A program made the position numbers and the translations under genes. Positions 44,711 through 53,400 of a stretch of 64,000 nt of DNA are shown here, piece by piece. Origin of the DNA: Pseudoalteromonas arctica A 37-1-2 (GTDB lineage Bacteria > Pseudomonadota > Gammaproteobacteria > Enterobacterales > Alteromonadaceae); assembly GCF_000238395.3 (NCBI RefSeq), contig NZ_CP011025.1:310001-374000 (forward strand), in the 5' to 3' direction. The notes under the pieces were generated by a model. The model was not told where the DNA came from. It did no database searches and saw only the letters and a list, made by a program, of their open reading frames with translations. Within the stretch, counting starts at the first letter, position 1; the number at the start of each line of letters is the position of its first letter.

Positions 44711-46441
44711 ATGTTTAAAGTTGTCGCGAATATCCGTACTCGTTACCGATGGGCATTAATAGCAATAGCACTATTAATAAGCACATCAGCATCACTTATG
44801 CAGTATTATTTTTCGGTGCAAAAATACGACGCCAAAATAATAAATATGGCTGGTAAGCAGAGAATGCTTTCTCAAAAAATAGCTTGGCATAGTAATGAGT
44901 TATTATTATCGGCAACAAATATTTCTGAGCATACTAAAGCGTTAAAGGCATCAGTCGTATCATTCAAAAAAACTCATAATTACTTACTTTCAAAAAATGC
45001 TAATGGAGAGTATCAGTACCTTACACCTAAGCTTATTAAGCTATATACGTTAGCTCCTCATAAACTAGATTCCCAAGTTGCAACATATATCCAGCAAGCG
45101 GAAAATTTGCTTTATCAACAAGGCCAAGTAGATAAGCGTATATTCTCTGTAACTGAGGTTGAAGAGCTATTAAAGCAACTAGATCATGCAGTGAATTTAT
45201 TTGAAGAGCAAGCTGTCCAAAAATTAAACTGGGTATCTAACCTTGAATTATTATTTTGGCTTATGGCGATGTTTTTACTACTTGTAGAGTTAAGATTTGT
45301 ATTTATGCCAATGGAAAAAGAAATAGGTAACGCATTGTCTAAATACCAAAAACAAAAAGAGTTCGCTCAACAAGTGAGTCAAAATAAAGAGCATTTTATT
45401 GCCAGAGCAAGTCACGAATTTAGAACTCCTTTACAGGGGCTTATTACGTCTATTGAGGAGTTAAAGGTTTCTGATACGCAGCAAAGCGTTAAAACCCAAG
45501 CTAATTACTGCGCACTTAGGTTAATAGCCATATTAGATGAACTGCAAGACTTGCAAGCTTTAAGTACAGGTAAATGGGTACCGCAATTTAAAAATGAAAG
45601 CCTTCTAGAGTCGTGTAATAAAGTACTAATGGCTTACGAGCATGCTTGTCAGCAAAAAGGCCTAAAACTAGTTAGTTGTTTAGATGAATCATTAAATTGT
45701 GTATGTAAATTGGATCATCAACGTTTGCAGCATACGCTTACAGAATTAATCAGTAACGCTATTAAGTTTACGACAGAAGGTGAAATTACTGTCTCTGCAA
45801 AGCTTTTTAATGATGAACTTTGTGTAACTGTAAGTGATACTGGTTGTGGTTTTTCGAAAGAGATTACTGATCTTGAATTTGACTCATTTAAACAAACAAA
45901 CCATTTTCAAGGATTAAGAACAGGTCTCACTCGTGTTCAGTATGTTGTAAAGGCGTTGCACGGTGAAATTACCTTCAAAAATAATGAAGCCCATGGAGCG
46001 CTGGTATCTTTGCACTTACCAATAATTGCCAGTAAAGCTCTCCCAAACCCTCGTAAAATAAATGACAAACTAAAGTGTTTAGTCGTTGAAGATAACCCAT
46101 TAAACACTATGTTATTAACCCGCATACTTAGCTTATTAGGTTTAAGCTATGATTGCGCAGAAAATGGTAAAGTCGCGTGTGATATGGTGAGTGAAAATCA
46201 GTACGATATTGTTTTTATGGACTTAAACATGCCAGTAATGGATGGGTTTGAGGCTATTAAAAAAATACGTTCCGATCTTAATAAAGTAATGCCAATTATT
46301 GTTATAACAGCAAATACCTCACAAAATGATATAGAGCGAGTTTATGAATACGGAGCTAACCTCCATATTCATAAGCCAATAAGCCAGCAAGCAATTAAAG
46401 ACGCATTAAATAGTATTAGCGTTGTTAGTGAAATAAATTAA
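44711..46441 (+). CDS. Hybrid sensor histidine kinase with PilJ-type N terminus
   Basis: The 576-residue protein has a membrane helix at 13-33 and a periplasmic segment with the PilJ/NarX-type signature MAGKQRMLSQKIAW at 46-59. A second helix lies at 178-199. The kinase core has H235 in ASHEFRTPLQ, an N box ELISNAIKFT near 345-354 and a G box SDTGCGF at 375-381. A C-terminal receiver has phospho-acceptor D504 in FMDLNMPVMDGFE. The second glycine box is atypical (GLRTGLTRV rather than GLGL). No Hpt protein or output regulator is adjacent, so its partner is unknown. Confidence 0.92.
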   Translation: MFKVVANIRTRYRWALIAIALLISTSASLMQYYFSVQKYDAKIINMAGKQRMLSQKIAWHSNELLLSATNISEHTKALKASVVSFKKTHNYLLSKNANGEYQYLTPKLIKLYTLAPHKLDSQVATYIQQAENLLYQQGQVDKRIFSVTEVEELLKQLDHAVNLFEEQAVQKLNWVSNLELLFWLMAMFLLLVELRFVFMPMEKEIGNALSKYQKQKEFAQQVSQNKEHFIARASHEFRTPLQGLITSIEELKVSDTQQSVKTQANYCALRLIAILDELQDLQALSTGKWVPQFKNESLLESCNKVLMAYEHACQQKGLKLVSCLDESLNCVCKLDHQRLQHTLTELISNAIKFTTEGEITVSAKLFNDELCVTVSDTGCGFSKEITDLEFDSFKQTNHFQGLRTGLTRVQYVVKALHGEITFKNNEAHGALVSLHLPIIASKALPNPRKINDKLKCLVVEDNPLNTMLLTRILSLLGLSYDCAENGKVACDMVSENQYDIVFMDLNMPVMDGFEAIKKIRSDLNKVMPIIVITANTSQNDIERVYEYGANLHIHKPISQQAIKDALNSISVVSEIN

Positions 46442-46517
46442 TTTTGCAGATAACAAGCTTGCTAAGCTCTTTTAATATGCGTTAACTTGCTGTTTTAAGG
46501 TTTATTAGGAAAAGTTA

Positions 46518-47927
46518 GTGCAGTCAATTACGCTTGAGCAATTTAATGGTTACTTACAAGGGCAAGGCAAAAGTCGTTACGACATATGCAACCTAGATTG
46601 GCAAGTGAATCTAGGAGAACATTGGCTGCTTCTAGGTGCTAATGGAGCCGGTAAATCTGCACTGACAGCTGCGCTAGTTGGTGAAGCTAAGTGCGAAAGT
46701 GGTAAGCGTATAAGTAGTATTAATAAACTTATGCTCGTGTCTTCAGATTCGCATAAACAGTTACTGGCCCAAGAATTAGAGCACGAAAAGCATAGCCTCG
46801 TTCAAGACCTTATTTTTACAGAGCATAGTAATAATGGTGAGTTATTAGCGCAGCTAATAAAATTATTTAAATTTAGCTCATTACTAAATAGGCATTTTAG
46901 AGACCTTTCAACGGGTGAAACTCGTAAACTCCTACTTATTAAAGCACTCAGCTCCCATAGTGAATTAGTCGTGCTTGACGAGCCATTTGATGGACTCGAC
47001 GTACAATCTTGCCAGCAACTTAATAAAATACTTATAGAGCTTAGCCACACGATTACTTTTGTTTTTGTGCTAAACCGCTTAGACGAAATCCCTTCATTCA
47101 TTACTCACTATGGTTATGTAAACCAAGGCTGCTTGTTACATACTTTAGCAAAGCCAAGTAGTGAGCAATTAAGTGATTTACTAAAACTACTTCATTTAGA
47201 GCATACTTCATTGGATGTGCCATCTCCTGACGCCGAGCAAGAGCAAAAGACATTCACTGGTAATACCTTAGTTAAATTGAGTAATGCTAAAGTTAGTTAT
47301 AGTGATGTAAGCATATTCAAAAATCTCAATTTGACTATAAAAAAGCATCAGCATTGGCAGCTTAGTGGAGCGAACGGTTCAGGCAAAACATGCTTATTAA
47401 ATTTAATAACAGGTGATAACCCACAGTGTTATAACAATGACATTGAAGTGTTCGGTTTTAAACGTGGGACAGGGGAGAGTATTTGGGATATAAAACAGCA
47501 TATTGGTTTTATATCTAACGCGCTACATATGGATTACCGCGTAAGTATATCGGCTTTAAATACTGTTATTTCAGGTTTTTACGACAGCATAGGTTTATAT
47601 CAAAAACCGAGCGACGCACAAATTAATATTGCTCGACAGTGGCTGGCATTTATTGGTTTAAGTGACAAGCAAAACACCTCATTCACTCAGCTGTCGTACG
47701 GCGATCAACGTATGTTATTAATTGTGCGGGCTATGGTAAAACATCCAGCGTTACTTATTTTAGATGAACCTTGCTTGGGCTTAGATGAAGCAAACAGGCA
47801 ACGTGTACTGCTACTAATAGAGAAAATTTGTGCTGCTAATACAAGTACTGTGATTTATGTAAATCATCATGCGGCAGACAAAATTAAAGGAATAGAGAAT
47901 TACTTAAAAATGGAAGACTTTAATTAA
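46518..47927 (+). CDS. ModF-like double ABC ATPase
   Basis: The 469-residue protein has two ATP-binding cassettes and no membrane part. Cassette one has Walker A GANGAGKSALT, signature LSTGETRKLLL and Walker B LVVLDEPFDGLD. Cassette two has GANGSGKTCLLN, LSYGDQRMLLIV and LLILDEPCLGLD. It resembles E. coli ModF, encoded with the molybdate transporter, but no modABC gene is nearby here. The GTG start follows an AGGA site. It could be a ModF orthologue or a translation-type ABC-F relative; the layout favours ModF. Confidence 0.82.
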   Translation: MQSITLEQFNGYLQGQGKSRYDICNLDWQVNLGEHWLLLGANGAGKSALTAALVGEAKCESGKRISSINKLMLVSSDSHKQLLAQELEHEKHSLVQDLIFTEHSNNGELLAQLIKLFKFSSLLNRHFRDLSTGETRKLLLIKALSSHSELVVLDEPFDGLDVQSCQQLNKILIELSHTITFVFVLNRLDEIPSFITHYGYVNQGCLLHTLAKPSSEQLSDLLKLLHLEHTSLDVPSPDAEQEQKTFTGNTLVKLSNAKVSYSDVSIFKNLNLTIKKHQHWQLSGANGSGKTCLLNLITGDNPQCYNNDIEVFGFKRGTGESIWDIKQHIGFISNALHMDYRVSISALNTVISGFYDSIGLYQKPSDAQINIARQWLAFIGLSDKQNTSFTQLSYGDQRMLLIVRAMVKHPALLILDEPCLGLDEANRQRVLLLIEKICAANTSTVIYVNHHAADKIKGIENYLKMEDFN

Positions 47928-47940
47928 AAACTCAGAGAAA

Positions 47941-47970
47941 GGTTGAGCGAAAAATCACTCAACCCATTTT
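47941..47970. terminator. Bidirectional terminator between convergent genes
   Basis: GGTTGAG (47941-47947) and CTCAACC (47958-47964) form a stem with a 10-base loop, with T-rich sequence after it on the plus strand and TTTCTC after it on the minus strand. It serves the ModF-like and TraB-like genes. Confidence 0.55.
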
Positions 47971-47974
47971 CATT

Positions 47975-48853
47975 TTAAAGACGAGTAACGCTAAAGCCTT
48001 TATCTCGTAGTTGTTTAAGTAACCCGTGTTTTTCAGGTAAATGCAGAGCACCTACAGCAATAAATAGCTGCTCGTTTGCTAAACGCGGTGTGAGTTGTTT
48101 AACCCAATTATTATTGCGGTTAGTTAGCATTACTTGCTCGCTAATTTCACCGTAATTACTGTCATCAAAACTCATGTTGTAGTAATCGGTTAGTGTATCC
48201 ATGTCACCGCTTTTCCATGCATTAACTAACTTGATAAAGTAAGTATTAATATCGGCTAGTTGCTCAAAGGTTTCTTCAATCATTTCATTGCTTAATAGCG
48301 CCATACCATCAAACATTTGTAGTTGTTGTTCTAGGGTTTCAAGCTCGCCAATTTTAATATTATGCTCTTTAGCATAACTAAGCACTTGCTTGTCTATGCC
48401 GGTTTTATCTGAATATCCTGCATTTTGAAATTCAATTTGCATCATAGTCACCATAACAGCCCAAGGCTTTAAGCCATTAAACATAGCAATATCAATCGAC
48501 TTTTTAGCAAAGTAATCTTTTAGCTTGGTATAATTTTGCTTTGAAAGCTCAGTTTGTAATGTTTTACCGTCCCTTAGCATCATAAATGGCATTGAACGCT
48601 GCTGCATTTCAAGTGGAGTAAGTTTGCTTATATCAACTTCAACAATCACTTCTTTGCTTGCACTAATTGCATCGGTTACATTTTTAGGTAAGCCTTTCAT
48701 GCTGGCATCACCAACGTGTACAGTGCCAAATAGGTATGAGCTGACGCCATTTTTTTCTATTTTATATAAGGCAGGAGCTGCATAGCTGTTAAAGCTAAAT
48801 GTTATAAGTAACGCCACAATAAAAAAGTGGCTAATACGGGTAAGAGCATTCAT
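47975..48853 (-). CDS. TraB/GumN family protein
   Basis: The 292-residue protein has a signal peptide ending near residue 25 (NSYA-APAL) and the TraB/GumN signature: SSYLFGTVHVGDAS near 37-50, with the conserved GTxH, and the C-terminal LFIAVGALHLPEKHGLL. These two GxxH motifs are proposed to form a metalloprotease-like active site in the Tiki/TraB superfamily. The role in bacteria is unclear. It is downstream of the sensor kinase gene with 50 bases between, so a shared transcript is possible. Confidence 0.9.
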   Translation of the reverse strand: MNALTRISHFFIVALLITFSFNSYAAPALYKIEKNGVSSYLFGTVHVGDASMKGLPKNVTDAISASKEVIVEVDISKLTPLEMQQRSMPFMMLRDGKTLQTELSKQNYTKLKDYFAKKSIDIAMFNGLKPWAVMVTMMQIEFQNAGYSDKTGIDKQVLSYAKEHNIKIGELETLEQQLQMFDGMALLSNEMIEETFEQLADINTYFIKLVNAWKSGDMDTLTDYYNMSFDDSNYGEISEQVMLTNRNNNWVKQLTPRLANEQLFIAVGALHLPEKHGLLKQLRDKGFSVTRL

Positions 48854-48874
48854 GGTTTGTCCTTAAAATCTCGA

Positions 48875-48899
48875 AGGTTAGTAGTGTAAATACTAACCT
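48875..48899 (-). terminator. Hairpin between the sensor kinase and TraB-like genes
   Basis: AGGTTAGTA / TACTAACCT form a 9-bp stem with a 7-base loop directly after the sensor kinase stop. There is no strong T run, so termination is probably partial. Confidence 0.4.
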
Positions 48900-48903
48900 A
48901 AAT

Positions 48904-50340
48904 TTACTTCAGAGGTAACGTTAATATAAACGTTAACGTATTGTTTTCGGTATTACTGGCCGTAATAGTAAAGCCATTTAAGTTACATAAGCTCTGTACA
49001 ATTGATAATCCTAAACCATGGCGCTGATTATTAGTTCTAGATGAATCTAGCTGATAGAGCGGGTCAAAAATAGCAGTGAGCTGTTCACTACTTAGTGGTT
49101 TATTTACTTTGTTACTAACAGAGATGCTCATGTTTGTGCTGTTATTTACGGCAGTTAATTTAATTGGTGCCTCAGGAAGTCCATAAAATAGTGCGTTATC
49201 GATTAAGTTACACAAAATGGTATTTAAACTAAATTCGTCAGCATTAAGTGTAAGTTCGTCACTTATCTCATTATTTAAACGCGTTTTAATAGTTGGGTGC
49301 TTAAAGGTCAGCTCATCAATAATTTGATTTACTAAGTTATTTAGAATGATATTTTGTGCATTCAATTGCATTGTACTGCTACTTGAGCGCTGCAACAGTA
49401 ATAGGTTGCTAACAATTGTTTTCATGCGCTGTGAAATATTAAGTACATCACTGGTATAGGTGTCGCTAATACGTTTATCGTCAGGGTAGCGAATAGCCAC
49501 TTCTGAAAGGCTTATGAGTTCAGCTATTGGGGTTTTAAGCTCATGTGCAATGTCGCTTGTTAGGCGCTTTTCATTACTATAGAGTTGCTGATTAACGGTA
49601 ATAAACTTATTTAGCTCGTTACGTATAGGTTCTATTTCTTCTACTTTAAAGTCGCTTTCTATTGTTTGCGCAACACCGGTAATATCGAGTAACTTAATTT
49701 GATCGTTTAAATTGTGTAGCGGGTGTAGGCCTTTATTTACAATACGTGTCACTAAATAGCGCACACCAAACACACCAAGTACACAGGTTAAAATAAAGAC
49801 CACATCAATAATAATCAGTACTTTATTAAGTTCGGCTGTCGGCGCTGCAATCGCAAGAGTCATGGTATTAAAAACAGCAGAGTGAGTGGGGTTTCTATCG
49901 TCTTTTTGGGCTACAAAGTGACTTATAAGTGCGCGGCCATCACGCCCGTTAGGAAGCTCGTAATCTATAATTTTAGATTCGTTTATCGGCATTTCTAAAA
50001 AAGGTAGGTTAGCATTTTCATAAAGCTCTAATGAGTCCGAGCGCTCAAACACATCACGGCCATGCCATAATTGGTAAAACTCCGTGGCATCGGCTGCTTC
50101 ATACTCCGACATAAACTCACCAGCAAAATCAAATTCAACTACGTTGTTGTCATCTTCAACTAAGGTTTTTAAGTAGTTAGCTTTGTTAGTTAGAGACTGA
50201 TTGAACTGATCTTCCACCCAAGTATCAACACTTAGATCAACGGTTAAAAATATGGTGAATAAAATAACAGAGATCACAGCGCTAATATTATTAACGAGTT
50301 TACGTTTTATTGAGTGATTTTTATTTTGTTGTTGCGACAT
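48904..50340 (-). CDS. Sensor histidine kinase of the eptA-linked two-component system
   Basis: From the ATG at 50340 (MSQQQNK) the protein is 478 residues. It has a membrane helix near 18-38, a periplasmic domain rich in acidic residues, a second helix near 168-188, a HAMP-like linker, the H box SDIAHELKTPIAEL, the N box LIDNALFYG and the G box HGLGLSIVQSL. The start overlaps the end of the regulator gene, so the pair is translationally coupled. Its position behind eptA-dgkA resembles the CarRS (VprAB) and PmrAB systems that control lipid A modification; orthology is inference. Confidence 0.9.
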   Translation of the reverse strand: MSQQQNKNHSIKRKLVNNISAVISVILFTIFLTVDLSVDTWVEDQFNQSLTNKANYLKTLVEDDNNVVEFDFAGEFMSEYEAADATEFYQLWHGRDVFERSDSLELYENANLPFLEMPINESKIIDYELPNGRDGRALISHFVAQKDDRNPTHSAVFNTMTLAIAAPTAELNKVLIIIDVVFILTCVLGVFGVRYLVTRIVNKGLHPLHNLNDQIKLLDITGVAQTIESDFKVEEIEPIRNELNKFITVNQQLYSNEKRLTSDIAHELKTPIAELISLSEVAIRYPDDKRISDTYTSDVLNISQRMKTIVSNLLLLQRSSSSTMQLNAQNIILNNLVNQIIDELTFKHPTIKTRLNNEISDELTLNADEFSLNTILCNLIDNALFYGLPEAPIKLTAVNNSTNMSISVSNKVNKPLSSEQLTAIFDPLYQLDSSRTNNQRHGLGLSIVQSLCNLNGFTITASNTENNTLTFILTLPLK

Positions 50341-50995
50341 AACCAAATCCACGTTTATTTTTTATCGGGAGCTCGCCATCAAACTGTCTTACTTTTTTAC
50401 GTATGGTTGAGATGTGTGCTTCAAGCGCATTTTTAGAGAGCATATCAAACTGCCCTACCACCGCTTCACTTATAAGCTCAAGCCCCAATACTCGCTCTGG
50501 GGCGTTAAATAAGCATTCTATTATTTTGTATTCATTACGCGTGAGCTCAATAGCATGTTGCTTGTAGTGAAGAGTTTTAAGTGACAGATCTAATACGCAA
50601 TCACCTACGGTAAGGGTATTTTGTTGGTTTTGCAGTGAACCGCGACGAAGTAATGCAAGGACACGAGCATGGAGTTCTTCAAACGAAAATGGCTTAGTTA
50701 AATAATCGTCAGCGCCTTTCATAAGGCCGCTAATTTTATCTTGAGGCTCACTTCGTGCCGATAAAATTAGCACACGGCTTTGGCTATTGCTGCTGCGAAG
50801 TGCTTGTAAAATACTCATGCCATCTACACTGGGTAGCATTAAATCAAGTACGAGTAAGTCATAGCTTCCACTAAGTGCCATGCTTAAACCTTCTGAACCA
50901 TCACCAGTTTCATCTACGGTAAAACCAAGGTTGCTAAAACCAACTTGTAAGCTGCGCCTTAGTGCTTCGGAGTCTTCAATAACGAGGATTTTCAT
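50321..50995 (-). CDS. OmpR-family response regulator linked to eptA
   Basis: The 224-residue regulator has a receiver domain with the acidic pair in VIEDSE, phospho-acceptor aspartate in LLVLDLMLPSVDG near residue 51 and the conserved lysine in YLTKPFSFEEL. A C-terminal winged-helix DNA-binding domain contains ELTRNEYKIIECL and the closing KNKRGFGYVA. It resembles QseB, PmrA and CarR. A terminator at 51016-51040 separates it from the sulfatase gene upstream, so it may have its own promoter as well as receiving read-through. Confidence 0.92.
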   Translation of the reverse strand: MKILVIEDSEALRRSLQVGFSNLGFTVDETGDGSEGLSMALSGSYDLLVLDLMLPSVDGMSILQALRSSNSQSRVLILSARSEPQDKISGLMKGADDYLTKPFSFEELHARVLALLRRGSLQNQQNTLTVGDCVLDLSLKTLHYKQHAIELTRNEYKIIECLFNAPERVLGLELISEAVVGQFDMLSKNALEAHISTIRKKVRQFDGELPIKNKRGFGYVATTK

Positions 50996-51015
50996 GTTTA
51001 CTCGGTTTATAAAAA

Positions 51016-51040
51016 TAGCCTTGTTACTTTAACAAGGCTT
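51016..51040 (-). terminator. Terminator between the sulfatase and regulator genes
   Basis: On the minus strand AGCCTTGTTA, a 3-base loop and TAACAAGGCT are followed by ATTTTTAT. This is a good intrinsic terminator at the end of the eptA-dgkA-sulfatase transcript, just before the response regulator. Confidence 0.78.
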
Positions 51041-51058
51041 TATTATCAAGTCACTTGG

Positions 51059-53038
51059 TTAATGATACCAACCATTTGTGTAGGCTAGATTACCTAAGTT
51101 CGCGTGGGCTAGGGCTTTTTTAACTAGTTGCTCATCGTTTTCACATGGTACAAGCTGGTTATTGCTATACGTATAGGTGGTTGCTGGTTTTTGTGGTTGT
51201 AACACCACCACTTTATTATCGTGCATGTAGGCAAAGTTTTTGTCGTATTGCATCATTGCGCGTTGTTTGTTATTGCTAATTGGCTTTGATAAATCATGAC
51301 CTATCATAGGGTGCTTACCACTTGCGCCAATCAAAGAAAGTAGAGTAACAGGAATATCGAGCTGACTGGCTAGTTGGCTATCTCGTTTATGGGTAATACC
51401 TTTACCAAAAATAACGGCCGGGATTTTAAAGTGATCAACCGGTACTAAACTCGAACCCGATACGCGTGAGTCGTGATCGGCAATAACTATAAATACAGTA
51501 TCATCCCAGTAGCTCGATTTTTTAGCTTTTTCGATAAACGTGCCCAGCGCGTAATCGGCATACTTTGCAGCATTATTACGGGTTTGTTTTTGTTTATCGT
51601 ACAGCGTTATTTTATCGTCAGGAAAGTCATACGGGCTATGATTAGAGCTTGAGAATATAAGGCTAAAAAAGGGTTTGTTTTGATTTTTAAGCTTAGTAAG
51701 TTCTATGTCGGCTTGGTCGTATAAGTCTTCGTCTGATGCGCCCCACGAGCCATTAAAATCTATTTTTTTAAAGTTATTTGTATCTACGATACTTTTAAAG
51801 CCATTGCCTAAAAAGAAGCTTCGCATGTTATCAAAGTGACTTTCGCCACCATAAATAAACTGCGTGTTGTAATTTTGCTTCGCTAAAAAATCAGCAATGG
51901 TAAAAAAGTCACGCTGTGATTTATCAAGCTTAACAACCGCACGCGAAGGCGTTGGTGTAAATCCTGTAATTACCGCCTCAATACCACGCACCGAGCGCGT
52001 GCCCGTAGCGTATAAATTATCAAACCCCCAGCCTTGTTTATAAAGGGCGTCTATATTAGGTGTAAGCGGTAAACCGCCGAGCGTGCCTACGTAACGAGCA
52101 CCTAAACTTTCTTGTAAAATAATGACTAGGTTTTTTGGTTTACCTGTATTACTTGCGCCATGAAACGTTTTTGTAGGGGCGGTTACATCACTAAATGTGC
52201 CTTGCGTATTTTGCATGTTACTACGCACAATACCAAGCAACTCATCGGTAGGCATTTTGCCATAATAGTCTTGACTTGATTGCTCGTTAGAGAGTTGCTT
52301 AACTGCAAACGCGACGCTATAAAGTGAGTTAAGGGTTAAGTCGTTAAGTAAGTGATCAGTAGAGAAAGAGACCATAGCGGGGTTAAGGGGTCTGTGCCCT
52401 AATGAGTTACGCGCGCCCAAAATAGTTAAGCATACTAAAACAAGCGCTAAAATTGATTGGTTTAAGCCTGTTAGTGATGACGTACTTTGCCATTGATTGC
52501 TAAATACTTTACTTGCAAATTTACAGCTTAAAACAAGTGCTATAACAGCAATAAATACTTCTAACTTATAGCCTGAAAAAATCATTTTTGAGACTTCTTT
52601 AGGGTAAATTAAATATTCTATAAATAAGCGGTTAGGGCGCAAGTCGTACTCGTTTATAAACGTAGGCGTAATCACTTCAAAAAAAACGAGTAAAGCAGAC
52701 ATCCCCACTAAGTAAATTTTAATTAGGCCGCGTACTTTATTTTGCCAACCTACGCTTTGCATCAGTAAGGTAAGTAGTAATGCAGGCATAATAATGTAGC
52801 TTAGAGTGGCTATATCAACTCTTAAACCACCTATAAATATAGATAACCACGCATGCGATCCAAATACACGTTCGCCTTGCCATACACTTAAACCAAAGCG
52901 AGCAAGTGTTAACAAGCTAAGTGCCAAAACAGCAAATACAACAAAAATCCATACAGGGCCAAGTGCATTTTGTATTTTAGGTATTACTTTAAATATTAGC
53001 CTCGTTATTTTAGCTATAAAAGTTAGCTTTATGCCCAT
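51059..53038 (-). CDS. LTA synthase-like sulfatase-fold phosphotransferase
   Basis: From the ATG at 53038 (MGIKLTF) the protein has 659 residues: five membrane helices over the first 210 residues, then a periplasmic sulfatase-fold domain. Active-site elements include IILQESLGARYVG, the likely nucleophile threonine in ATGTRSVRGIEA, and VIADHDSRV. This is the LtaS/OpgB-type family that transfers phosphoglycerol or phosphoethanolamine from phospholipids to envelope glycans and releases diacylglycerol. The start overlaps the end of dgkA by 10 bases, so the two are coupled, which fits DgkA recycling the diacylglycerol. Confidence 0.88.
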   Translation of the reverse strand: MGIKLTFIAKITRLIFKVIPKIQNALGPVWIFVVFAVLALSLLTLARFGLSVWQGERVFGSHAWLSIFIGGLRVDIATLSYIIMPALLLTLLMQSVGWQNKVRGLIKIYLVGMSALLVFFEVITPTFINEYDLRPNRLFIEYLIYPKEVSKMIFSGYKLEVFIAVIALVLSCKFASKVFSNQWQSTSSLTGLNQSILALVLVCLTILGARNSLGHRPLNPAMVSFSTDHLLNDLTLNSLYSVAFAVKQLSNEQSSQDYYGKMPTDELLGIVRSNMQNTQGTFSDVTAPTKTFHGASNTGKPKNLVIILQESLGARYVGTLGGLPLTPNIDALYKQGWGFDNLYATGTRSVRGIEAVITGFTPTPSRAVVKLDKSQRDFFTIADFLAKQNYNTQFIYGGESHFDNMRSFFLGNGFKSIVDTNNFKKIDFNGSWGASDEDLYDQADIELTKLKNQNKPFFSLIFSSSNHSPYDFPDDKITLYDKQKQTRNNAAKYADYALGTFIEKAKKSSYWDDTVFIVIADHDSRVSGSSLVPVDHFKIPAVIFGKGITHKRDSQLASQLDIPVTLLSLIGASGKHPMIGHDLSKPISNNKQRAMMQYDKNFAYMHDNKVVVLQPQKPATTYTYSNNQLVPCENDEQLVKKALAHANLGNLAYTNGWYH

Positions 53039-53400
53039 AACACAGCCCACCAAATAAGTGCGGCAATTAGCATAGCTATAAACACGCTTGCAGAGGCAAT
53101 ATCTTTAGCGAGCCCTGAAAGCTCATGGTATTCACTGCCAATTCTATCAACTACAACCTCAACTGCCGTATTTACCAGCTCAGCAAATAATACAAAAAGC
53201 AGGCTGGCGGCAAGCAGTAATTTATCCCTTAGTGCAATTTCTTGTAGCCACACAAACACACCGAGTAACGAAAACAGTGCTAGCTCTTGTTGAAACGCCG
53301 CTTCAAATCGACTCATCCATTTTAAGCCGTTAAAAGAATGGCTTAAGGTAAAAATAAGGCGCATTAAGCCTTGGCGTTTTATAACGGTTTTATTACTCAT
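53029..53400 (-). CDS. dgkA: Diacylglycerol kinase (second copy, eptA-linked)
   Basis: The 123-residue membrane kinase has EAAFQQE near 33-39, the hallmark AELVNTAVEVVVDRI near 73-87 and AKDIASASV near 98-106, with three membrane helices. It is clearly diverged from the copy at 2634-3014. It overlaps eptA upstream (ATGA) and the sulfatase gene downstream. EptA and LtaS-type enzymes both leave diacylglycerol, so this copy is likely dedicated to recycling it in the same operon. Confidence 0.94.
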   Translation of the reverse strand: MSNKTVIKRQGLMRLIFTLSHSFNGLKWMSRFEAAFQQELALFSLLGVFVWLQEIALRDKLLLAASLLFVLFAELVNTAVEVVVDRIGSEYHELSGLAKDIASASVFIAMLIAALIWWAVLWA

